Assembly (NCBI RefSeq): GCF_949987535.1
Contig: NC_080082.1
Location: 49,824,374-49,888,373 of the forward strand
DNA length: 64,000 nt
Origin: Balaenoptera acutorostrata
Lineage: Eukaryota > Chordata > Mammalia > Artiodactyla > Balaenopteridae
Direction: 5' to 3'
Shown: in pieces, positions 56,671 through 64,000 of the stretch
How positions within the stretch are numbered: position 1 is the stretch's first letter
How the letters are laid out: the number at the start of each line of letters is the position of its first letter
Translations under genes and position numbers: made by a program
The notes under the pieces: model-generated
Database searches by the model: none
What the model was told of the DNA's origin: nothing
Seen by the model: the letters and a program-made list of their open reading frames with translations, nothing else

Positions 56671-57170
56671 GGGTTCAGGACACACTACCCCAAAATATGT
56701 TGCCTTAGCATATTGAATATTTCAAGCTGAAGGAATTCGAGAAAATAGGTGCAGGAAGGACTCACTGACGTTCCCTAGAAGCAAGTCATAAGACCCTCAT
56801 GTGAGAAGTGCCCTCCCTCTACCCAGGGGAAAGGATCATCCTTGTCTCGAAGATAGAGGGACCCCCCCAAGAGGAATCTTAGTGAACACACCTTGCTAAG
56901 TTTCCCCAGTTTACTACACTGAGCTCATATCCCTTTTGTCCTATCACGTTTTCCCATGACTTCCCACTCTCCATCAAACCTAGCACAAAAACGTACAGGT
57001 TTGACTGCTTCTTCGGGTCTTCATTTACTTATGATTGCTCCCATGTCACGTAAAACTTATACTAGATAAATTTGTATGCTTTTCTCCTGTTAACCTGTCT
57101 TTCGTCACAGAGACCCAGCCAAGAACCTCGGAGAGTAGAAGGAAAAGATATTTTTTCCTCGCCTCTGATA
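56671..57170 (+). repeat. LTR-like repeat, copy A
   Basis: Shares colinear blocks with 57,844-59,072: CACTACCCCAAAATATG at the start, GAGAAGTGCCCTCCCTCTAC, CTTCTTCGGGTCTTCATTTA, AAATTTGTATGCTTTTCTCC and GAGAGTAGAAGGAAAAG. The AT-rich end with a polyadenylation-like stretch and the trailing TCACAG recall an old retroviral-type LTR. No coding remnant is seen. Confidence 0.65.
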
Positions 57171-57324
57171 TGTTTAAGGAAAAAATTCGAACATTAATAA
57201 TAGAAGCCTTCTGTCACTTCCGTCCGCCTCCCTGTGCCCCTTCCCTGTCACATGATGGTCTCTCCACCTACGAGGTAACCACTATCCTGAATTTTGCATT
57301 AATCGTTCTCTTGCTTTCCTTTCT

Positions 57325-57505
57325 CGGTGGTTCTCAGCTGTTAGCATCACCTAGAGAGCTTGTTAAGACATGGATTGCTGGGCCCCGTGCCCAGTTTCTG
57401 ATTTAGTAGATCTGGGGTGGAGCCCAAGAATTTGTGCTTCTTGGAAATACTCCTGTGGTTCTGTTGCTGCAGATCCCAGGACTACACTTTGAGAACTGCT
57501 TTATC
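57325..57505 (+). mobile_element. MER5A-like element
   Basis: 'ggtggttctcagctgttagc', 'catcacctagagagcttgtt', 'tgatttagtagatctggggt' and 'actacactttgagaactgct'. Confidence 0.85.
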
Positions 57506-57843
57506 TCAAAGGTACTCTTGCCTTCTCTGTGATGACTTGTATCCTCCCCTAAAACCTAGCCACTCAATAAATGTAGCTTAAGGACTTCCCCTCCTTCTTT
57601 CTCTACTCCATTTCCTATCACCCAGTTTATGAGCACTCAATCTTTGCTAAATATTTTAATTGATTGTGACATTTGACCACTTTCCATTTTTTTCTTTTCC
57701 GTTAATGAGCCCATTTATAAGTTGCTTCTCATTAGTGTGTGTGTGTCTCTTATTGTAAGTTAACTAGAAGGATGAGTATAAACAACATTTACATGTCTTA
57801 TTCATCTAGACTTTAAGCTCCTTGAAAGCTGGAACCAAGTGAA
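57506..57843. other. Spacer between the two LTR-like copies
   Basis: No retroviral gene is recognisable. Near 57,800 a short 'ctagactttaagctccttga' may be an L2 tail. Confidence 0.45.
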
Positions 57844-58082
57844 GGGATTCAGAACATGCCACCCCAAAATATCCTTCTTCAATTATTGATTACTGATCAT
57901 TTTGAGCTGAAGACACTTGTGAAACAGCAGATACAGAAAGGGCTCTCCCCCTTTCTATCTAAGAGCAGGATGTAAATTTTGCCTTGAGAAAGGTGCCCTC
58001 CCTGTACCAGGAAGAGAAGAACATTCTTATCATCAGAGACTGAGAGTTGACTCCGGTCTGCATAAACAAACTTACTAAAATA

Positions 58083-58386
58083 GGGCTTCCCTGGTGGCGC
58101 AGTGGTTGAGAGTCTGCCTGCCAATGCAGGGGACACGGGTTCGAGCCCTGGTCTGGGAAGATCCCACATGCCACAGAGCGACTAAGCCCGTGAGCCACAA
58201 CTACTGAGCCTGTGCGTCTGGAGCCTGTGCTCCGCAACGGGAGAGGCCGCGACGGTGAGAGGCCCACGCACCGCGATGAAGAGTGGCCGCCGCTCGCCAC
58301 AACTGGAGAAAGCCCTTGCACAGAAACGAAGACCCAACACAGCCATAAATAAATAAATAGATAAATGAATAAATTAATTAAAAAAA
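58083..58386 (+). repeat. CHR-1-type SINE with a 15-bp target-site duplication
   Basis: Full length, GTCTGGAGCCTG subtype. AAACTTACTAAAATA occurs perfectly at 58,068-58,082 and 58,387-58,401. Confidence 0.96.
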
Positions 58387-58533
58387 AAACTTACTAAAAT
58401 AACCCTTATCTTCCATTAGTTTCCCTCACATACTGCCTAGTGACTGAGCCACGATTTATTGCCCCTAGTCCAAGGGCCTTTGCTTTGTCACATCCCCACA
58501 ATTTATCATTCTTTTTGTAAAAAGGTATGTACC

Positions 58534-58864
58534 GGGGGCTTCCCTGGTGGCGCAGTGGTTGAGAATCTGCCTGCCAATGCAGGGGACACGGGTTCGAGCC
58601 CTGGTCTGGGAAGATCCCACATGCCGCGGAGCAACTGGGCCCGTGAGCCACAAGTACTGAGCCTGCGTGTCTGGAGCCTGTGCTCCGCAACAAGAGAGGC
58701 CGCAACAGTGAGAGGCCCGCGTACCGCGATGAAGAGTGGTCCCCGCTTGCCGCAACTAGAGAAAGCCCTCGCACAGAAACGAAGACCCAACACAGCCATA
58801 AATAATAAATAAATTAAATAAATAAATTAAAAAAAAAATACTTAAAAAAAAAAAAAAAAAAAAA
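58534..58864 (+). repeat. CHR-1-type SINE with a 15-bp target-site duplication
   Basis: Full length with a long A-tail. AAAAAGGTATGTACC occurs at 58,519-58,533 and 58,865-58,879. It has the same orientation as the SINE 148 bp before it. Confidence 0.96.
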
Positions 58865-59072
58865 AAAAAGGTATGTACCTTACAGGCTTTTGGACCTAAC
58901 AACTTCTTTGGGTCTTCATTTTCCTTCTGTGAAGACACCTGTGTATGTGTTAAAAAAAAAAAAAAATTAAATTTGTATGCTTTTCTCCTGTTAATCTGTA
59001 TCATGTCACTTTAATTATTAGGCCAGCCACAGAATTTAAGAGGGTAGAAGGAAGTTTTTCCTCCCCCTACAC

Positions 59073-59490
59073 AAGTTTAATTTCCCTATGTAGCCTACCT
59101 CTTCAAGTAAGCTACAGGCCATAATTTGCAAATTCAGTTGCTCGTAAGAGCCAGAAGACAATTAAATAAATGAAACTTACCAAGTGGAACTTTGCTGATC
59201 TGGAGACCACGTCCTATGTAAAGAGGGCAGCTGTTAACTTGGATTTAAGCCAATCGCGAGTTCCTTGTTTTCTCATTTTCCCAGTTTTCAAGAGAAACCA
59301 GAAATAATCCCAACTAATTTAACATTTTAAGTACACAGAGCACACAAATTCCATACAGAGTACATCTGCAGGAACTGAAACTGAATCCATTCCACGTTTC
59401 TAGACCTTTGCAGTAAATGGATGGATGGATGGATGGATTGGTGAGTGAGTGAGTCAATAATGAGTGGTAGCTCTGGGTGGGGGGGGCGGT
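59073..59490. other. Intergenic DNA with a (GGAT)n patch
   Basis: Short GGAT repeats at about 59,418-59,438 and GTGA repeats just after. Otherwise nothing recognised. Confidence 0.5.
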
Positions 59491-59690
59491 TAGTGGAGAA
59501 AACAAGCAATTGTTGAGTACCTACTCTATGCCTGGCCCTGTGCAAAGGGCTTTATACACCTTATCTCATTTGACTTTCATAACAAAACCTCAAGGTAGTT
59601 ATTATCATTCTTGTTTATTTCCACACTCATTTCACAGATAAAGAAAGGAGGCTTAGAAAGGCCCAGGGTCACACCACCAGTGTTCTTTAT
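59490..59690 (-). repeat. MIR fragment
   Basis: 'actctatgcctggccctgtg', 'tctcatttgactttcataac', 'atttcacagataaagaaagg' and 'ggcccagggtcacaccacc'. Confidence 0.8.
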
Positions 59691-59699
59691 TTATAACCT

Positions 59700-60100
59700 A
59701 CCTAATTTTAAAAAAAGGATTTCAGATGAGCTCTTATGATTTAAGCTGGGTCCTGAGCCTTGGATTCCAGATAGCTCTGTTATACCAAATTGCCACCATC
59801 AAAGGAATCCGGTTCCCAGAAGGCAGGTCAGGGAGGGTGACAGGAGTTCAGGGGGCAGGATTGCTTCCTTGGGGATATTACCAAACCACTCACAGCTTCA
59901 TGCTTCTCAAGGATGTCAACTAGTACTAAGGTGCTAAGACACAAGGGATCTCTTGCCAGCTTGATATACCTGCCCTTCCCACTTTCTCCTGTCTCGCCAC
60001 TTACTACCCTCTCAGAAGTCAAGATTTCTGCCTATCAACCTTGGAGCCCACTCCATCTTACTTCCTTTCTAGAGCCCAATAGGATAAGGACAGAGATGCA
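59700..60100. other. Intergenic DNA downstream of KRTDAP
   Basis: No gene. It separates the MIR from the KRTDAP polyadenylation site. Confidence 0.4.
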
Positions 60101-60129
60101 GATACAGGAGCCGTTTGTTTGGAAAACAT

Positions 60130-60135
60130 TTTATT
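60130..60135 (-). terminator. KRTDAP polyadenylation signal
   Basis: AATAAA on the minus strand, 108 bases beyond the KRTDAP stop codon. Cleavage would fall near 60,105-60,115. Confidence 0.8.
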
Positions 60136-60242
60136 GGAGTTACTGAGGCAGCAAAGAGTGATCATAGATAGGATGGTGATCAGATCCCACACTGGCCCCC
60201 TCTTTCAGTGGTATCAGCAGTGCTGGGTCTCAAAGGGGCTGG

Positions 60243-63200
60243 TCATTGGGCATCGGCAGCTGCACGGCTCATTCCTCTCAGCTGTGGGGAGAGAGGGTAC
60301 GGTCAGTTTGGAGACCCTTGGGTGCGGGGAGCCGGAGTCCTAAGAAAGCCCAGGATAGGGTGGGGCCCTGGTAGAAAGGAATCTCTGCCCCAGTCTAAGT
60401 TCCTGTTCTCCTCTGAGTTATAGTAGTTGCGATTTCCCTTAGCTTTGTTTTTTTAAATTTTTATTGGAGTATAGTTGGTTTACAATGTTGTGTTAGTTTC
60501 AGGTGTACAGCAAAGTGAATCTATTATACATATACATATACCCACTCTTTTTTAGATTCTTTTCCCATATAGGCCATTACAGAGTATTGAGTAGAGTTCC
60601 CTGTGCTATACAGTAGGTCCTTATTTGTTATCTATTTTATATATAGTAGTGTGTATGTATATGTCAATCCCAATCTTCCAATTTATCCCTCCCCGCCTTT
60701 ACCCCCTCCCCGGGTAACCATAAGTTTATTTTCTACATCTGTAACTCTATTTCTGTTTTGTAGGTAAGTTCACTTGTAGCCTTTTTTTAGATCCCACATA
60801 TAAGTGATATCATATGATATTTGTCTTTCTCTGTGTGACTTACTTAGCTTTGATCAGAAGAAGGTATATCCTGCCTTCACTTTCCCCACTCTCCCACTCA
60901 GATCCTCTGCTTTTTCCCTCACCCCCAGCCTCCTTTCTCTCCTAATGCCCACTGCCTCTTACCTTAGGAAAAGCATCCCAGTTGAGGAAAGGAAGTTTCC
61001 TTTTGACAGACTAAAACAGAAAAAGAGAATGAGAGTGATGTGTTATACAGGTCAGGTGAGCATGGATCAGTAAGCGCTTGCTGAAGAGCTCTCTGTAGTG
61101 GTGACGGTATCATTGTTTTATAATTACAGTAAGCATTAATATTTCCTGAGCACTTTCTCTGTGCCTGCCTTATACTGACTGCTTTACAGGCATGATTTCA
61201 TTTGGTCTTCATAGCAGTCTTTTGATGTCGGTACTGTCTTCGTCCCCACATCACAGATGAGGCGATAGAGACTCAGAGAAGCGAAGACATTTGCAAGAGA
61301 GCATGTAGCGAGTATGTGCGGGGTCATGCACTACAGGCTCTAATTCCAGCGCTACCACTGACTTAGCCTTCTAAGCTTGGGTAAGTCACCCAACTTAGAA
61401 CCTCAGTTTCTTCCTGGAGGATGAGGGAATTCGAATAAACTCTTGACTGATTAAGTTCTTCCTTTTCAGAGATTGTCTTTGTGGGCCACGTTAGGAAAAT
61501 AAGGTCTGGCCACGACAGCCTCCCCGGGAAGTTTTCTTCACTTGGGCAGCATCCAAGTGGGACAGTTACTCCCTCCTAGAACCCAGGAAAGAACCAAAAG
61601 GGCTAGACTAGAATGCGTTGCCACTACCCGGACAAACAGTCAGGAGAAAAAAGGTGCCCAAGCACTTACCTCTACGAGGGCGTGCCAGTTCAGGAAATCA
61701 TTCCCCTCCAAAACCTTTACAGAGAGAGAAAGAGACCAGAAGAGGATCAGTTCCAGGGAAGGACAGAGCTTAGCCCCTAGCCCTCTGGGAAAGGTGAAGG
61801 ACCATGACAGCTCTGCAAGCTCTCTACCCAGGCCTTGATCTCCTTTAGGATGTGGATATTTATGGGGGCCGAATTAAAGAATTAAACTTACAGATCGCAA
61901 CTTGTCAACGTTCAGGAACTGGGCATAAGTGGCCTAGGCAAAGAAGCAGGGTGTTCAGAAAGTTATTTAGGAACACGAACAGATAGGGGACGAACTCGTA
62001 GTCAGATGGTGGGAAAACAGGGGATTTACCTCGTCGGGTCCTGGCACATTTTTACCAACGGTGACTCCTTCCTGGAAAGCGAAGGGGAGAAAGGGGACAA
62101 ATGATCACACGATGGCAAATCCCCTTCCCCAAACCCTCTCTGCCAGCTCTGCTTCCCTGCACAGGCCAGTCCCATTCTCCACCACGGGGCCTCCGTTAAC
62201 CCACTCTGTCCCAGCGTGGCGGATGATTGACAGATGTGCAGATGTGGAGAAGGGATGGGAGAGTGGCACGTGGGAGACAGAGAAGTCGGAGCCCAGGCCC
62301 GCATCCACTGCCGGCAGCAGGAGGAGAGGGTGGAGAAAGAGGATTCCTCCCAAGAAAGACGAGCTAGTGTGGTTCTGCCGTGGACTCGGGGTGTTCCTGA
62401 GACACCCACGCTCAGCCCATGGAGCTGGCGCGGGAGATTGGAAGGCAGGTGGGAGCCAAGTTTCTGAGGTGCCCTGTCTGCCTTTACTTGCTGGAGGTTG
62501 GTTTGCTTTGTGACTTGAATTGCCACCAAAGTTTGAGTCTCCGTCTCCCTGCTCCAGCTGGTAAGCCCACCTCCCACCCCCGGACATCAGTGTCTCCGAT
62601 CTGTCACCCTCCCAACCTCAGCTGCCCAGCTTCATTGCCCCTCATTTCTTCCTTCCCACCACAGAGGTCACAAACAGGTAGCCTACAGGCTAGACCCAAA
62701 TGTTTAGATCTCATCGCAATTTGGTTTGTTTGTTTTTTAATTTGAATTAAAGGTTTTTAATTAGTAAGGATTCATAAATCCGATTTCCAGGTTCTCTTGA
62801 AAATTTTTAAACTCCGGCCACACTGGGTACATTTTCCCACTTAGCAGCAGTCAGATGGCATAGAGACTGTCCCCTTCCAGATTGGGCAAATTCACTCCAC
62901 CTCCCCTGAGGCCCCACCAGCACTCTTGCTCACCGACATCACTTGCTGGGATCCTAAGCAGTGGAGTCTGTGACCCCTATCGTAGACTTGCGAATCCAGC
63001 ATGGACATTCCCCCATCCACCGCACAGTGCGATAAGGTGGGGAGAGAGGGACCTCGGGATTTTTCCTGGCTGGAGACTGGCTCCTAAGGATTCTTGATAT
63101 GGCTTAAGCTCCAGAGGTAGCAGGGCGCTTCTAGCCACCTGAGAGCCATTCCCAGGGGTACAAACAAAACAGATGTGGGGCTGAACCCAGACAACCAACT

Positions 63201-63530
63201 TCAGCCCCTGTCTCCTCTCAGGATGTCCAGCCTCTACCCCACACTTTACCATCCTTTCCAGAAATATAAGCCTCTCTGCCCCTTCCCAGGAATGCTTTGT
63301 CTCCTTCCTCCTTTCTTCCCTTCCTCAGAGCCCCAGCTTCTCATTCAGCCCCTGGTAATAGCCAAAGATAAGAGCCGCTTATCCAGTGACTGATTGAGTC
63401 AGCTAATAGTATAAGAGAAAGAGAACCCAGGTGAGGTGCTCACCTCAGAACTGCCCAGGGCAGCCCCCTGAGCAGAATGGAACGCCAGGAGAGACAGAAG
63501 AACCACAGCAGCAAGAACTGGGATCTTCAT
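60243..63530 (-). CDS. KRTDAP: Keratinocyte differentiation-associated protein (six coding exons)
   Basis: A small secreted protein of suprabasal keratinocytes, carried in lamellar granules and linked to epidermal differentiation. Coding exons on the minus strand are 63,530-63,444 (29 codons), 62,071-62,030 (14), 61,933-61,892 (14), 61,714-61,670 (15), 61,010-60,963 (16) and 60,281-60,243 (12 plus TGA), giving 100 residues against 99 in human. Exon 1 is the signal peptide (MKIPVLAAVVLLSLLAFHSA...). Exon 3 has FLNVDKLRS, exon 4 NDFLNWHAL, exon 5 KRKLPFLNWDAFPK, and the end is DAQ. Every intron is phase 0 with GT-AG ends, and no stop or frameshift is present. Exon 2 and the last exon are the most diverged. 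The start was chosen because a TATA box lies 49-54 bases upstream and the signal peptide begins there. The gene is convergent with FFAR2, as in human 19q13. Confidence 0.95.
60448..60842 (-). mobile_element. 5'-truncated L1, antisense to + and sense to KRTDAP, in the last intron
   Basis: A T-rich start followed by 'ttattggagtatagttggtt', 'gtgttagtttcaggtgtaca' and 'agagttccctgtgctataca' is the complement of a cetartiodactyl L1 3' end. CTTAGCTTTG flanks it at 60,438-60,447 and 60,843-60,852, a 10-bp target-site duplication. It lies between coding exons 5 and 6 and leaves their splice sites untouched. Confidence 0.93.
61130..61325 (-). repeat. MIR fragment in KRTDAP intron 4
   Basis: 'cctgagcactttctctgtgc', 'tgattttatttgg'-like text, 'cccacatcacagatgaggcg' and 'gactcagagaagcgaagaca'. 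Confidence 0.8.
61330..61445 (+). repeat. MIR fragment in KRTDAP intron 4
   Basis: 'ctaattccagcgctaccact', 'cttgggtaagtcacccaact' and 'ctcagtttcttcctggagga', in the opposite orientation to the preceding MIR. Confidence 0.75.
62072..63443 (-). other. KRTDAP intron 1
   Basis: 1,372 bp between exon 1 (donor GTGAGC) and exon 2 (acceptor TTTCCAG). It holds an AT-rich old-repeat-like patch at about 62,690-62,830. The long ORFs across it (for example 62,026-62,577, -) cross a splice junction and are spurious. Confidence 0.8.
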
Positions 63531-63578
63531 GGTGTCAAGTTTGGGGTGTTCTGAGGCAAGGCAAGGCAAAGCTTGCCC

Positions 63579-63584
63579 TTTATA
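63579..63584 (-). promoter_or_regulatory. KRTDAP TATA box
   Basis: TATAAA on the minus strand, 49 bases upstream of the start codon. Initiation would fall near 63,550, giving a 5' leader of about 20 bases in the coding first exon. Confidence 0.75.
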
Positions 63585-63839
63585 TTCCCAGGGAGGCAGA
63601 TCTGAACAGAACTGGGGTCCCCACCCTTCTGACTCACCCCCAGATTCTGTCGCCCACCCCTGGGGCTCTGGGAAGGGGAGGCGTGGACTGTTTCCCACTT
63701 ACCTTGGATTTCTCAATTCACATTCTGCCCTGGGCACTTGGAAGGTAGGCTGGCAATGGGGCTTTTCATGCAAATGGAGCTGAGATGGAGACAGGTTGGA
63801 CCTGTCCCTCCAAGGGACTGGCCATGGGAATTCAGGCTT

Positions 63840-64000
63840 TTCCCCACCCTATCCAATTCTGTCTAAACTCCCTATACTGGCATTGAAGGCCTTCCATGCT
63901 CTGACCTCAACCCACCCTTCTAACTTTTCCTTCTTTCATTCCCATTGCACATACTTCACTTTCTGGCCAAACTGGACTCCTTACCAAAGATACCCTTCTT
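63840..64000 (+). repeat. L2 fragment, sense, to the window end
   Basis: 'attgaaggccttccatgctc', 'tgacctcaacccacccttc' and 'tggccaaactggactcctta' match L2 ORF2 3' text. It runs out of the window. Confidence 0.75.

Larger units (their letters stand above)
57844..59072 (+). repeat. LTR-like repeat, copy B, interrupted by two SINEs
   Basis: The same ordered blocks as copy A: 'catgccaccccaaaatatcc', 'gaaaggtgccctccctgtac', 'cttctttgggtcttcatttt' and 'aaatttgtatgcttttctcc'. Removing the SINEs and one copy of each duplication leaves about 560 bp, close to copy A. Copies A and B are diverged, so they are not a recent identical pair. Confidence 0.7.

Noticed and set aside
58406..58812. ORFs of 96-122 codons with MWDLPRPGLEP-like text, recurring in the window
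   Set aside because: They are read-throughs of CHR SINEs, repeated wherever a SINE lies.
56671..59072. Provirus with two LTRs
   Set aside because: The spacer is only about 670 bp with no coding remnant, and the copies are strongly diverged.
62026..62577. 183-codon minus-strand ORF over KRTDAP exon 2
   Set aside because: It runs through the exon 2 splice acceptor in a different frame from the KRTDAP peptide.
63531..63698. Longer KRTDAP start with ATG at 63,698
   Set aside because: The TATA box at 63,579-63,584 lies inside this extension, and the signal peptide begins at the ATG at 63,530.
1..64000. CRISPR array, phage or bacterial operon
   Set aside because: The repeats are interspersed SINE and LINE copies. 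There is no regular repeat-spacer array, and the genes have introns.

Overview
This is a gene-poor stretch of mammalian nuclear DNA, most likely from a cetacean (toothed whale or dolphin). That inference rests on 19 copies of tRNA-Glu-derived SINEs of the CHR type (cetacean-hippo-ruminant), many with intact target-site duplications (TSDs), and on a nearly intact LINE-1 of the cetartiodactyl type. The gene order matches human 19q13.1, where FFAR2 is followed by KRTDAP in the opposite orientation.

Layout. From 1 to about 13.8 kb there is no recognisable gene, only old LINE, MIR and DNA-transposon relics carrying younger SINEs. At 13.85-14.5 kb lies an endogenous-retrovirus LTR-like block that runs straight into a tRNA-Glu(UUC)-like sequence. 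From 17.3 to 23.1 kb sits a full-length L1 with flanking duplication, an open ORF1 and an ORF2 broken by one in-frame stop. From 23.1 to 32.8 kb there are L2, MIR and older L1 remnants with three SINEs. FFAR2 (short-chain fatty acid receptor, GPR43) is a single intact coding exon at 34,111-35,100 (+). It has a candidate TATA/E-box promoter at 32.87 kb and a polyadenylation signal at 35,675. From 35.8 to 60.1 kb there are only repeats: L2, MIR, MER5A-like and hAT elements, CHR SINEs, a long purine microsatellite, and a pair of related LTR-like sequences, one of them split by two SINEs.

At 60,243-63,530 (-) I assembled KRTDAP (keratinocyte differentiation-associated protein) from six small exons. 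All have GT/AG splice sites and all introns are phase 0, giving about 100 residues. A TATA box lies upstream and an AATAAA downstream. The gene looks intact, which is notable because whale skin has lost much of the terminal cornification programme.

The two genes are convergent, about 25 kb apart, and not functionally linked: FFAR2 is a G-protein-coupled receptor for acetate and propionate, and KRTDAP is a small secreted epidermal protein. I found no CRISPR array, operon, bacterial or viral coding system, or convincing new gene family. The most interesting signals are the intact KRTDAP, the near-intact L1, the LTR/tRNA-Glu composite and the layered insertions that date one another. Repeat family names come from recognition, not a database search. 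Edges without a TSD are approximate.
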